From Paenibacillus spiritus (lineage in GTDB: Bacteria > Bacillota > Bacilli > Paenibacillales > Paenibacillaceae), in NCBI RefSeq assembly GCF_008710135.1, contig NZ_VYKK01000015.1, positions 124,001-188,000 of the forward strand: a DNA stretch of 64,000 nt. Direction: 5' to 3'. The notes under the pieces are model-generated. The model was not told the origin of the DNA. It searched no databases and worked only from the letters and a program-made list of their open reading frames with translations. The position numbers were made by a program, and so were the translations under genes. This document shows positions 26,989-35,280 of this stretch, one piece after another (positions within the stretch are counted from its first letter, which is position 1; the number at the start of each line of letters is the position of its first letter).

Positions 26989-28974
26989 ATGTCAGAGCAT
27001 GAAGCTTACGGCCATAAAGATCATCATGCCCTGATCAAGGGCTCCACAGCGGACTGGAGCGGGGAGGACCCCGTTGCCTGGCTTGCCGAAGCGGACATGC
27101 TTGAGGCTGATTTTCCCCATGCCGCCGGGATGATTATGGAGACTTTCCGGGAATGGATCGAGAATGGAACCCGGCTTTCCTTTGCTGAGAACTGGGAATG
27201 GAGCTTATTCGATTACAAGGGCAGATGGCTGGCGGATTCGCTGGAGCGGGAAGCGTCGGACAATCCGCTGTGGGAGCAGGTCGCATCGGTCAGCCTTCTC
27301 TCGCGGCGGGAATGCAGCCTGCAGATTGTAGAAGACGGAGCGGAGAAATCCTATATGGCACTCCCGGTCGGCAGCCGTTCCCGGGGAGAGATCTTCGCCC
27401 TGCTCGGCTGCTCCATGCCCGCTGTTCAGTTCTCGGCGGGAGGGAAGAATGCGGCGGAAGCCATGGCTCCGCATTTCCGGACGATCTTCTACCGCCGCTT
27501 CGAGTATTCGTTCATCTCCGATCTCGCCAGCGTTCATGGCGACGGCGAGAGCGCCAGCAGCCATCATTCGCTGCTGTTCCAGATGGTTCAGCGCATGCAT
27601 GACTCGATTGACGTCCGCGCTGTGCTGACGGAAGTATTCGACAGTCTGGAAGCGATGTTCCCCGATGCCGAACTGACCCTGTACATCTCGCAGGACCAGG
27701 TGAGCGGCTTCTCGCGCGTCAAGCCGCTGCCGACCGGCTGGGAGGGCGACGATGTGCGGGAGAGAGCGTTCAAGGACGGGACGGTATCCGTACGCCTCGG
27801 AACCGGCGATAACGAGCAGATGGAGATTGCCCTGCCGCTGGGCGGCAAGCAGGGGGTGTACGGCGTGCTCCATTTGACCCAGCGGGGTTCCTGCGACGTG
27901 AACCGGGAGCTGCTCGGAATGATCGCGAGCACGGCTGGGACCGCTTTCGAGAATGCGAAGCTGTATGAGCGTTCCAACCAGCTCGTCCGCGAGCTGCGGA
28001 TGAGCAACGATTTGACGCAGCGGCTGAACCAGAGTCTGCGTCTGGAAGATACGTTCGAGGCCGCTTTTGAAGAACTGATGGATATGTTCGAAGCGGATTA
28101 CTGCTGCATCCTGCATTTCAACGAAGACAAGGGCGGATTGGAGGCCGTAGCGTGCAACCACCCGGCTCTGGCGAATGAGATTATTGAGATCGGCAGAGGA
28201 CTGGGCGGGAAAGTATACGAGACCGGGGAGTCTATGATTTTGTCGGACTACCTGGACTTCAACGAGACGCGTTCCAAGCTGATGGATCTGACCGACTCGC
28301 ATTCGCTGATTGCCACGCCCCTCAGTGTCGGCGGCCAGGTAAGAGGCGTCATTATGCTGAGCCATCAGCAGCCCCACTTCTTCTCTTATGACAATTACAA
28401 GTTTCTGCAGGCGGTAGCGGGACATATCGGACTGGCTGTGGGCAACGCCCTGCTGCACGCCGAAGTGAGAAGGCTGGCCAACCGGGATACGCTGACCGGA
28501 CTGTTCGCCCGCCACTATCTCGATGATGAGATCAAATTCCGCCAGGGCAATGATTTTTGCGGGTCGTTGATCGTTGTCGATATCGACGAGTTCAAGATTG
28601 TGAACGATACATACGGGCATCAGCAGGGAGACAAGATTCTCAAGCAGGTCAGCGAGGTGATCCGGACCTCGATCCGTGGCGGGGATGTAGCCGCCCGCTG
28701 GGGCGGGGAAGAGCTGGCTATCTATTTGCCCCAACTGGGCCTGGATCAGGCGCTTGTGGTTGCCGAACGTGTCCGGGTCCGCGTTCAGCAGGAGACGGAG
28801 CCTCAGGTTACCGTGTCCTGCGGCATTGCCGACTGGAGCTGGACCGAAGAACGGATCAGCGTCGAATCGCTGTTCTACAGGGCGGACATGGCGCTGTATG
28901 AAGCGAAGAATACGGGACGCAACCGGGTCGTTGCCGACCGGAAGAAGGCGGAAGCCGGCTGGATCAACCCCTGA
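26989..28974 (+). CDS. GAF-GAF-GGDEF diguanylate cyclase
   Basis: A 661-residue cytoplasmic signalling protein that would make cyclic di-GMP. The N-terminal region (about 1-190) is unassigned, two GAF domains follow (about 205-345 and 350-500), then a GGDEF domain (about 505-655). Its active loop is GGEEL at 572-576, where GGEEF would be usual. The product-inhibition site RGGD is intact at 563-566. No membrane segment is seen, so the signals are probably small cytosolic ligands. ATG 26989 has GGGGA 8 bases upstream; the earlier ATG at 26944 lacks one. A TATAAT near 26885 is a possible promoter. Confidence 0.86.
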   Translation: MSEHEAYGHKDHHALIKGSTADWSGEDPVAWLAEADMLEADFPHAAGMIMETFREWIENGTRLSFAENWEWSLFDYKGRWLADSLEREASDNPLWEQVASVSLLSRRECSLQIVEDGAEKSYMALPVGSRSRGEIFALLGCSMPAVQFSAGGKNAAEAMAPHFRTIFYRRFEYSFISDLASVHGDGESASSHHSLLFQMVQRMHDSIDVRAVLTEVFDSLEAMFPDAELTLYISQDQVSGFSRVKPLPTGWEGDDVRERAFKDGTVSVRLGTGDNEQMEIALPLGGKQGVYGVLHLTQRGSCDVNRELLGMIASTAGTAFENAKLYERSNQLVRELRMSNDLTQRLNQSLRLEDTFEAAFEELMDMFEADYCCILHFNEDKGGLEAVACNHPALANEIIEIGRGLGGKVYETGESMILSDYLDFNETRSKLMDLTDSHSLIATPLSVGGQVRGVIMLSHQQPHFFSYDNYKFLQAVAGHIGLAVGNALLHAEVRRLANRDTLTGLFARHYLDDEIKFRQGNDFCGSLIVVDIDEFKIVNDTYGHQQGDKILKQVSEVIRTSIRGGDVAARWGGEELAIYLPQLGLDQALVVAERVRVRVQQETEPQVTVSCGIADWSWTEERISVESLFYRADMALYEAKNTGRNRVVADRKKAEAGWINP

Positions 28975-28995
28975 GGAATTTTCTCAGGGGTTTTT
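28968..28995 (+). terminator. Intrinsic terminator overlapping the cyclase stop codon
   Basis: CCCCTGAG and CTCAGGGG around GAATTTT, followed by TTTTT. The stop codon TGA lies inside the left arm, so termination of translation and transcription are superposed. Confidence 0.9.
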
Positions 28996-29065
28996 ATTCG
29001 CGTAAGGTCTACCGGATCGGGGCAGTCTAGACGTATTGCAAGCCAGCCAGAAGGAGGATGTCACG

Positions 29066-29968
29066 GTGCGAGCGATACGCAGCAAGAGGAACAAGCTGAA
29101 TAGGCAGCCTATGCCCTGCGAAACGAACGGGAAACGCCATCCGAAGCGGATTCGGCCGGTGCGAGCCGTCGCCGGTTGGCTGCTGCTTGCCGCCCTTGCC
29201 TTGGCGCTTCCGGGCTGCGGCGCAGGCGGAGACAACCGGACGGCAAGGGAGAGCCTGGGGCTGGCCGTGTCCGGGCTCCTCGGCAGCGACTCGGTTCGCT
29301 GCCAAGGAACAACGGCGCTCACCGTAGGAGGAGAGCAGCGGAGCTTCCGGCGTTATGAAGGCCGGCTGCAGGATCATCAGACGCTGCTGTTGTATCCGCA
29401 GTTGTCTTCCCCCTCTCCGTCCAAGGGGGAAGGGAAGACGGCCGGCAGCGGGACCCGGAAGCGTTCCCTGCCGCGGGAAGAGCCGTTCGGGGCGGTAAGC
29501 CTGACGAAGAAGAACGGCTCCTGGACAGCGATGAAGAGTGCTGACCTTTCGGGCGCGGGGGCAGCGCCGTTCAATCCGGTCGCAGCGCTGGAAGAGATGG
29601 AGAGTCTGGAAGGAGACCTCTCCTATGAACAAGGAGCCGGGCCGGGCCGGGTGCGGCTTAAGCTGAAGCTGGCTCCGGAAGCGGCAAGGACAGAGCTGCA
29701 GCGGGAGCTTGAGCGAGAAATGTCGGACCTTAAGAAATCGCTGCCCTCGGGGCGTGAAGCGGCTCTGCGGCTGTGGGCAGAAGAGAACAGCAGATTGCAG
29801 GCCCGTCTGGCGAGTGCCGAAGTCGAGACGGTCTACCGGCTGGATATTGACAGCCGCCGTTATCTGCCGAAGCGCTTGTCCCGAACGCGTACGGTCCGGG
29901 AAGAATCGGCTGGAGCGAACGTCAAGGAGACGGAGACCAGCGCGGCCGATTTTGACCGGTACCGGTAA
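29066..29968 (+). CDS. Putative lipoprotein of unknown function
   Basis: A 300-residue predicted lipoprotein. A basic N-terminus is followed by a hydrophobic stretch (about 34-49) and ALPGC, whose Cys51 would be lipidated; the -2 Pro is unusual. The mature part is Lys/Glu/Arg-rich, with a low-complexity segment around residues 125-150, and a helical region around 200-255 (ELQRELEREMSDLKKSL) that may form a coiled coil. I do not recognise the family. The GTG follows AAGGAGG by 8 bases; the in-frame ATG at 29111 would give a more typical shorter signal peptide. Confidence 0.7.
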   Translation: MRAIRSKRNKLNRQPMPCETNGKRHPKRIRPVRAVAGWLLLAALALALPGCGAGGDNRTARESLGLAVSGLLGSDSVRCQGTTALTVGGEQRSFRRYEGRLQDHQTLLLYPQLSSPSPSKGEGKTAGSGTRKRSLPREEPFGAVSLTKKNGSWTAMKSADLSGAGAAPFNPVAALEEMESLEGDLSYEQGAGPGRVRLKLKLAPEAARTELQRELEREMSDLKKSLPSGREAALRLWAEENSRLQARLASAEVETVYRLDIDSRRYLPKRLSRTRTVREESAGANVKETETSAADFDRYR

Positions 29969-29992
29969 GGGGGAACAGAGCTCCCGGAGGGA

Positions 29993-30022
29993 TCGACCGC
30001 CGGCTCGGGGACATGCTACAAT
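29993..30022 (+). promoter_or_regulatory. Promoter of the M29 aminopeptidase
   Basis: -35 TCGACC at 29993-29998, an 18-base spacer and extended -10 TGCTACAAT (30014-30022). Confidence 0.5.
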
Positions 30023-30069
30023 AGATAGGGTTGTCTATTTAAGGATTGTGAAGGAAGGAAGCGAGAACG

Positions 30070-31185
30070 ATGAGAGACCCCAGAATTGAGAAACTGGCGA
30101 AGACGCTGGTGAACTACTCGGTTAACGTACAACCAGGGGAGAATGTGCTGGTTGAGATGATCGGCACGGAGCGCGACCTGCTGAAAGCCGTAGTCGAGGA
30201 GATCGGCAGAGCCGGCGGCCATGCCTTTGTAGAACTGACCGACCGCTCGGTGCAGCGGTCGATGCTGATGAACGCGACCAAGGAAAGTCTTCAGACCTGG
30301 GCGGATTACGACCTGTACCGGATGAAGCAGATGCAGGGCTACATCGGAATCCGCGCGGGAGAGAACGTGAATGATCTGTCCGATGTGCCGGAAGAGCAGA
30401 TGCGGCTGTACAATTCGCTCTATTCCCATCCCGTGCACAGCGAACAGCGGGTCAAGCATACGAAGTGGGTCGTACTCCGCTATCCGAACGCCAGCATGGC
30501 CCAGCTCGCCAATACGAGCACAGAGGCGTTCGAGGACTTTTACTTCGACGTATGCACGCTGGATTACGCCAAGATGGACAAAGCCGAGGACGCGCTTGCC
30601 GAACTCATGCGGAATACGGACCAGGTGCGGGTGGTAAGCCCCGGTACGGACCTGACCTTCTCGATCAAGGGAATCGGAGCCGAGAAGTGCTCGGGCCAGT
30701 GCAATATTCCCGACGGCGAAGTGTATTCCGCACCGGTGCGGAATTCCGTCAACGGAACGATCGCCTACAATGCGGCTTCCCTCTACAACGGGGTTACCTT
30801 CGAGAATGTCACCTTCACCTTCAAGGACGGCAAGATTGTGGAAGCCGCCAGCAATGACACGAAGCGCCTGAATGAAATTCTGGATTCCGACGAAGGCGCG
30901 CGCTATATCGGCGAATTCGCCATCGGGTTCAATCCGTATATTCTGCACCCGATGAAGGACATTCTGTTCGACGAAAAAATCGCCGGCAGTCTGCATTTTA
31001 CACCGGGTCAAGCATATGATGTAACAGACAACGGCAATCGCTCTTCCATTCACTGGGATTTGGTTCTCATCCAGCGTCCGGAATACGGCGGCGGCGAAAT
31101 CTATTTCGATGGCCGGCTGATCCGCAAGGACGGCATCTTCGTCCTGCCTGAACTGGAAGGCCTGAACCCCGAGAACCTGAAATAA
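30070..31185 (+). CDS. Aminopeptidase, M29 family (AmpS/PepS type)
   Basis: A 371-residue metallo-aminopeptidase, cytoplasmic, without signal peptide. The family start is RIEKLAKTLVNYSVNVQPGENVLVE. The metal-binding residues appear in the second half: GTDLTFSIKG, NIPDGEVYSAPV (Glu), YIGEFAIGFNP (Glu), and SIHWDLV with His and Asp near residue 325-328. The enzyme trims N-terminal residues from peptides with Co/Zn/Mn. ATG follows GAAGGAAGGAAGC. It is a monocistronic unit with the promoter just upstream. Confidence 0.93.
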   Translation: MRDPRIEKLAKTLVNYSVNVQPGENVLVEMIGTERDLLKAVVEEIGRAGGHAFVELTDRSVQRSMLMNATKESLQTWADYDLYRMKQMQGYIGIRAGENVNDLSDVPEEQMRLYNSLYSHPVHSEQRVKHTKWVVLRYPNASMAQLANTSTEAFEDFYFDVCTLDYAKMDKAEDALAELMRNTDQVRVVSPGTDLTFSIKGIGAEKCSGQCNIPDGEVYSAPVRNSVNGTIAYNAASLYNGVTFENVTFTFKDGKIVEAASNDTKRLNEILDSDEGARYIGEFAIGFNPYILHPMKDILFDEKIAGSLHFTPGQAYDVTDNGNRSSIHWDLVLIQRPEYGGGEIYFDGRLIRKDGIFVLPELEGLNPENLK

Positions 31186-31205
31186 ACGCTTACCCAGAAT
31201 ATCCC

Positions 31206-31234
31206 TTGCATGAGTAAGCGGATTCAATTATCAT
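31206..31234 (+). promoter_or_regulatory. Promoter of the HPr-like gene with a possible cre in its spacer
   Basis: -35 TTGCAT at 31206-31211, a 17-base spacer and -10 TATCAT at 31229-31234. Bases 31211-31228 match 16 of 18 of the cre consensus (two mismatches in the left half). An imperfect-looking inverted repeat, CGCTTAC/GTAAGCG (31187-31193, 31214-31220), also brackets the -35. Confidence 0.5.
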
Positions 31235-31287
31235 GAGAAGGAAAGAGACTCCATCAGTTTTCCATATCCAGTTGCGGAGGGATTCCT

Positions 31288-31533
31288 ATGTCCAATAACA
31301 ACGCGGCAATCGTGGAAATTGCCCAGACGGCCAGCCGTTTCAGCTCTTCCATCGTACTCCAAGCCGAGAACAAGTACATCGACGTCAAGAGCATCCTGGG
31401 ACTGTTTACCACATTGGTATCTAACCAGAGCTATGAATTGCACGTTCACGGCAGCGATGCCGAAGAAGCCAAGAAAGCGCTGAGCGAAGTATTCCAGAAG
31501 CATGGCCTGCACTTCACAGTTGTAGAAGAGTAG
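31288..31533 (+). CDS. HPr/Crh-like protein lacking the catalytic histidine
   Basis: An 81-residue protein that aligns with HPr and Crh from their residue 17 or so onward. ASRFSSSIVL matches ANRFTSDVFL, and VKSILGL matches the HPr-kinase site AKSIMGL, placing a serine (residue 35) at the regulatory Ser46. The first beta-strand and the loop with His15 are missing (Asn4 falls at position 15), and a short strand-like tail, LHFTVVEE, is added after the last helix. It cannot pass phosphate in the PTS; a Ser-P corepressor of CcpA, as Crh is, is the likely role. GGAGGG precedes the ATG, so the short N-terminus seems real. Confidence 0.75.
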   Translation: MSNNNAAIVEIAQTASRFSSSIVLQAENKYIDVKSILGLFTTLVSNQSYELHVHGSDAEEAKKALSEVFQKHGLHFTVVEE

Positions 31534-31547
31534 AACTCGGCGGCAGC

Positions 31548-31580
31548 GAAGCGTCCTCCCGGATGGGAAGGCGCTTTTTT
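31548..31580 (+). terminator. Intrinsic terminator
   Basis: An imperfect stem, AAGCGTCCTCCC with GGGAAGGCGCTT around GGAT, is followed by TTTT. Confidence 0.7.
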
Positions 31581-31626
31581 CTGTGCCCTGCAAGAATTGA
31601 ACTGGGCCCCGGCGCAGAGGGGCGCC

Positions 31627-31655
31627 TTGTATTAAGCCCCAATTTCGACTAATAT
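31627..31655 (+). promoter_or_regulatory. Promoter of ylaN
   Basis: -35 TTGTAT at 31627-31632, a 17-base spacer and -10 TAATAT at 31650-31655. Confidence 0.5.
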
Positions 31656-31704
31656 TAAAGAAATAGGGGTGTACCCGTTATTTTGGGCCAGAGGGGGAAG
31701 AAGG

Positions 31705-32007
31705 ATGACTTCATCGGAATTGCAGGAACAACTGAATCAAAAAGCAGTTACTCTTCTTCAAGAAGATGCCGATAAAATCCAGAAATTGATCGAAGTGCAG
31801 ATGGAGAATCTGGCTACGCGCTATTGCCCTCTCTACGAGGAAGTACTGGATACGCAAATGTACGGATTCTCAAGAGAAGTAGATTTTGCCGTCCGTGCGG
31901 GTCTGCTGGCCGAATCTCTGGGCAAACAGATTCTGAGCAGACTGGAACGCGAACTGGCGGTCCTGTACGAGGCGCTGAACGAGAAAGCGAAGAGCGCGGC
32001 AGAGTAG
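31705..32007 (+). CDS. ylaN: YlaN/UPF0358 family protein
   Basis: A 100-residue soluble, all-helical protein. The strongly conserved block VQMENLATRYCPLYEEVLDTQMYGFSREVDFA (about residues 28-60) identifies YlaN. In B. subtilis and S. aureus YlaN binds iron and relieves Fur repression, becoming essential when iron is low. The Cys in RYCPLYEE and nearby Glu/His residues are candidates for metal contact. ATG 31705 follows GGGGGAAGAAGG; an upstream in-frame ATG at 31669 lies within the likely leader. It is followed by a very strong terminator. Confidence 0.9.
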   Translation: MTSSELQEQLNQKAVTLLQEDADKIQKLIEVQMENLATRYCPLYEEVLDTQMYGFSREVDFAVRAGLLAESLGKQILSRLERELAVLYEALNEKAKSAAE

Positions 32008-32062
32008 CGCAAACCCGTACAGCGCAAGCGGTGCAGGCAAGGCGGAGAACGGACCCAACCAC

Positions 32063-32109
32063 AAAGAGCTTCCCGGGGCGCCGGTAACGGCGCCCCGGGA
32101 AGCTCTTTT
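32063..32109. terminator. Strong bidirectional terminator, 21-bp perfect stem
   Basis: AAAGAGCTTCCCGGGG and onward (32063-32083) pairs without mismatch with 32088-32108 around GTAA. A T-run flanks it on the plus side and the stem ends in A/T on both strands. It is shared by ylaN and the opposite Ca2+/H+ antiporter. Confidence 0.95.
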
Positions 32110-32136
32110 GCGTACGGCGATAATGGAATCTAAGGG

Positions 32137-33210
32137 TTAGACCAGGTAGAACGATACGCCGAGGATCAGATAGACGGCAAGGAGCAGCAGCCCTTCGTAC
32201 CAGTTGGTCGCGCCGTCCTGGGTAATGGATTTGGCGATAAAGACGGCGACGGCAATGGCCACAAGCTCGATGGTGGTGAAGACAATATCCATGGTGCCAT
32301 GCGCCGTGAACGCACTGACGAAGATCAGGACCGGCGCGACGAACAGGGCAATCTGAAGGCTGCTGCCGATGGCGATTTCGACAGCGGCGCCGATCTTGTT
32401 CTTCATAGCCAGCATGACGGCGGCGCTGTGCTCGGCGGCGTTGCCGATAATGGCTACGAGGAACGCGCCGACAAACAATTCGCTGAGACCGAACTGCTCG
32501 GTAAGGCTCTCCAGCGTGCCGACCAGCCATTCGCTGACGAACGCAACCATAACGGTAGCCAGCACCAGATAAAAGATGGAACGCCCCTTGGACCAGGCCG
32601 GCGCATGTTCGTTGGGCAGCTCTTCCTCGTTGTCTTCTGTCACGTCGTCCAGATAGCTCTTATGCGTTATCATGGAGAAGATCAGCCAGGCGATATAGGA
32701 CACGATAAGAATGCCTGCAACGACAAGACTCAGCACGTCCGTATCCTTGTCCGTGATCGAATGCGTATTCAGGAACATAGCCGGGACGAACAGCGCGATT
32801 ACGGCCACAATCATCAGCGAGCCGTTCAGTCCGGCCAGGGTGATGTTGAATTTCTGGACTTTATGCTTGAGACCGCCTGCCAGGATGCTGAGGCCCAGGA
32901 CCAGCAGCAAATTGCCGATAATGGAGCCGGTCAGACTTGCCTTGACCATATCGAACAGGCCTTCCTTGACGAGGAAGATAGCGATAATCAGCTCGGCTGC
33001 GTTACCGAAGGTCGCATTGAGAAACCCGCCGAGCCGCTGGCCCGCATAGTGGGCGACACTCTCGGTCGCTCTTCCCAGAAAACCGGCGACAAATACGACG
33101 GCAACAGCCGACAGCACGAACTGCAGCGTATGGTTCCAGTCCATGTAGTGGCCGATCGCACTAAGAACGAAGAAGACGGCGAGCAGAGACGGAGATAACC
33201 ATTTTTTCAA
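32137..33210 (-). CDS. Ca2+/H+ antiporter (CAX family)
   Basis: A 357-residue membrane protein with about 11 hydrophobic helices. The two repeated ion-binding motifs are GGFLNATFGNAAELIIA (about residues 60-77) and the second-half GNAAEHSAAV (about 260-270). An acidic cytoplasmic loop (TEDNEEELPNEH) separates the halves. It probably exports Ca2+ in exchange for protons. The start is set at TTG 33210 (KKWLSPSLL), since GAGGTG is 9 bases upstream; a GTG at 33222 in frame would lie inside that site. It stands alone, next to the shared terminator. Confidence 0.88.
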   Translation of the reverse strand: MKKWLSPSLLAVFFVLSAIGHYMDWNHTLQFVLSAVAVVFVAGFLGRATESVAHYAGQRLGGFLNATFGNAAELIIAIFLVKEGLFDMVKASLTGSIIGNLLLVLGLSILAGGLKHKVQKFNITLAGLNGSLMIVAVIALFVPAMFLNTHSITDKDTDVLSLVVAGILIVSYIAWLIFSMITHKSYLDDVTEDNEEELPNEHAPAWSKGRSIFYLVLATVMVAFVSEWLVGTLESLTEQFGLSELFVGAFLVAIIGNAAEHSAAVMLAMKNKIGAAVEIAIGSSLQIALFVAPVLIFVSAFTAHGTMDIVFTTIELVAIAVAVFIAKSITQDGATNWYEGLLLLAVYLILGVSFYLV

Positions 33211-33370
33211 AATCGGACACACCTCGATTCTTTCTGTATGTATTTGTGGATTCCTAACTCAATATACCCAAATAATCCCGAAGTGTAAACGAGTCTGAGA
33301 GAAAGCGATTTGCATTTAAGGGGGGCAGGAATTACAATAATTGATAATGAGCGCGAGGGGGACTATAGGC

Positions 33371-33736
33371 ATGGCTGAACAACTGCAACTGGAAATGGGA
33401 AACATTCGAATCTCGAACGACGTCGTTTCAAAAATAGCCGGGTTGGCGGCTCTGGAAACCCCGGGGATCGCAGCCATGTCGGGCGGATTGTCCGAAGGCT
33501 GGGCCAAGCGCCTGAGCGGAAAGAACGTACAGAAAGGCGTTACCGTCGAGGTTGGCCAACTGGAAGCGGCTATTGATCTGCGGATTCTGGTCCTGTACGA
33601 GACTCCGATCCACGAAGTATGCCGGATGCTTCAGCAGAACGTCCGCGAAGCGGTAGAGAGCATGACCGGGCTGCGCGTGGTTGAAGTCAATGTGAAGGTG
33701 GAAGGCGTTGCCTTCAAGAACGACGAAATTTCCTGA
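33371..33736 (+). CDS. Asp23/Gls24 family envelope-stress protein
   Basis: A 121-residue protein of the Asp23/Gls24 (DUF322) family, with no membrane segment. It shows the usual start LEMGNIRISNDVVSKIAGLAALETPGI, the GVTVEVGQ strand, and the end RVVEVNVKVEGV. Members include YloU and YqhY of B. subtilis and Asp23 of S. aureus; roles range from envelope stress to control of acetyl-CoA carboxylase. Neither the fatty-acid genes nor the ribosomal genes beside which such genes often lie are near. GAGGGGG precedes the ATG by about 10 bases. Its stop lies in a 15-bp tandem duplication. Confidence 0.86.
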   Translation: MAEQLQLEMGNIRISNDVVSKIAGLAALETPGIAAMSGGLSEGWAKRLSGKNVQKGVTVEVGQLEAAIDLRILVLYETPIHEVCRMLQQNVREAVESMTGLRVVEVNVKVEGVAFKNDEIS

Positions 33737-33751
33737 GGCGAAATTTCCTGA
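33724..33751. repeat. 15-bp tandem duplication at the end of the Asp23 gene
   Basis: CGAAATTTCCTGA at 33724-33736 recurs exactly at 33739-33751. The first copy encodes the C-terminal Glu-Ile-Ser and stop. The second lies just outside. Confidence 0.85.
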
Positions 33752-33768
33752 ATGGAAGACAGACGAAC

Positions 33769-33820
33769 GAAGGGAGCCGTTTCTCCTGCCGGAAGGCAGA
33801 AGGAACGGCTCCCTTCTTCG
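33769..33820. terminator. Terminator between the Asp23 gene and ftsW-like gene
   Basis: A 13-bp stem, GAAGGGAGCCGTT with AACGGCTCCCTTC, encloses a second CCTGCC/GGCAG hairpin with GGAA loop. It lies between convergent genes, so it may act in both directions. Confidence 0.8.
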
Positions 33821-33848
33821 TGTTGCGGCATCCTGAATGCCGCGCTTC

Positions 33849-35117
33849 TTACCGGACGACCGATCTCGGACCGGGCTTGACGGGCTGGGTAACCCGGACC
33901 GAAGTAGTGACTTCTTCCTTCATCGGCCGGGAGGATTCGCGCGATATGCTGAGCACGATGCCAACCGAGACCATCGTAATGAGCAGCGAGGTGCCTCCGT
34001 AGCTGATGAACGGCAGCGTAACCCCGGTCAGCGGAATGGTCTTGGTGACCCCGCCAATGTTGACGAAGGCCTGAATGGCAATAAGGCCCATAACGCCTAT
34101 CCCGACCAGCGTTCCGAACGGGTCCTTGCAGCGAAGGGAGACCAGCACGCCCCTCCAGATGAAATACAGGTACAGCATCAGGAACAAGGCTGTCCCGATA
34201 AAGCCGGTTTCTTCGCCGATGACGGCAAAAATAAAGTCGGTGTACGGATACTTGAGGTAATGCAGCTTCTGAACGCTGTTGCCGATGCCCGAGCCGGTTA
34301 CGCCGCCCTGGCCAAGCGCGGTGAGCGCCTGGATAATATTGTAGCCGCTGCCCTGCGGGTCGGCGAACGGGTCGAGATAAGCCTCGATCCGTCCTTTGCG
34401 GTAATCGTTCTCGCTCTGCACGGCTGCCGGAGAGGGACCGGAGACCGAATCGATCAGCGTCTTGGCGCCCATGACGATCCCGATGCCAAGCACAAGCAGG
34501 GCAACCGATCCGAGAATATGCTTCAGACTGGCCCCGCCTGCAAAAATGACCAGGCCGCTGGTCGCGACCAGGACGAGGCAGGAGCCCAGATCGGGCTGGA
34601 GCATAATCAGCCCGGCGACAATCCCGACGATCACCATAACCGGGATATAGCCGCTTCGCAGGTCCCGGAATTTCTCGCCCTTCTTGCTGATCAGCGCGGC
34701 AAGATACAGAATAATCGACAGCTTGGCGATTTCGGTCGGCTGAATGCCGAGCCCGCCGAGCTGCAGCCAGCTTCTTGCGCCGTTGATCGGCGAGGTGAAG
34801 AGGACGGCAAGAAGCAGAATCAGCGTCAGCAGAAAGAGCGGAGCATACCACTTCTTGAATTTGGCGTACGGAATATTCATGACAAACAGCATCGCGAAGG
34901 AACCGAGAACCGCCCAGACGATTTGTTTGCGCAGAAAGTAAAAGGCATCGTAATTGTATTTCTTGGTTGCCAGCGCTTCACCCGAGCTGGAACTGAATAC
35001 CATGACCAGGCCGAAGCCGACGAGCAGCAGCACCAGAATCAAGAGCTGAAAATCGGGCGCGCCCTTCCTTGGGCGGCTGCTTGGTTCCTGTTCTTTCATT
35101 ATTGTCATCCCATTCAT
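33849..35117 (-). CDS. ftsW: FtsW/RodA/SpoVE-type SEDS protein (probable FtsW)
   Basis: A 422-residue polytopic membrane protein with about 10 TM helices, a SEDS peptidoglycan polymerase that works with a class B PBP. It has the family motifs NGARSWLQLGG near residue 115, ILQPDLGS near 170, the long extracellular loop with LDPFADPQGSGYNIIQALTALGQGG near 235-265, and NIGGVTKTIPLTGVTLPFISYGG near 355-380. The sequence and the C-terminal soluble tail favour FtsW over RodA. The start is uncertain between ATGs at 35117, 35108 and 35099; only the last has a weak GGGA upstream. No PBP partner is adjacent. Confidence 0.85.
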   Translation of the reverse strand: MNGMTIMKEQEPSSRPRKGAPDFQLLILVLLLVGFGLVMVFSSSSGEALATKKYNYDAFYFLRKQIVWAVLGSFAMLFVMNIPYAKFKKWYAPLFLLTLILLLAVLFTSPINGARSWLQLGGLGIQPTEIAKLSIILYLAALISKKGEKFRDLRSGYIPVMVIVGIVAGLIMLQPDLGSCLVLVATSGLVIFAGGASLKHILGSVALLVLGIGIVMGAKTLIDSVSGPSPAAVQSENDYRKGRIEAYLDPFADPQGSGYNIIQALTALGQGGVTGSGIGNSVQKLHYLKYPYTDFIFAVIGEETGFIGTALFLMLYLYFIWRGVLVSLRCKDPFGTLVGIGVMGLIAIQAFVNIGGVTKTIPLTGVTLPFISYGGTSLLITMVSVGIVLSISRESSRPMKEEVTTSVRVTQPVKPGPRSVVR

Positions 35118-35239
35118 GCGCGATCGGCCGCATATTTAGTACTAGCAATCACCGTATTTCTCTAATCATGATAGTATGTTTCCAGGTCCAGTGCAAGAAA
35201 GAGCAGAGCAAGGCGGGATAGTCGGTTCAGGGGGTCATC

Positions 35240-35248
35240 TGCTACAAT
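35240..35248 (+). promoter_or_regulatory. Extended -10 of the M20 amidohydrolase
   Basis: TGCTACAAT fits an extended -10 element 30 bases before the start codon. No clear -35 is seen. Confidence 0.4.
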
Positions 35249-35280
35249 AGGAAGCAACAAGGGGAAGGGAATGGAAGCGG

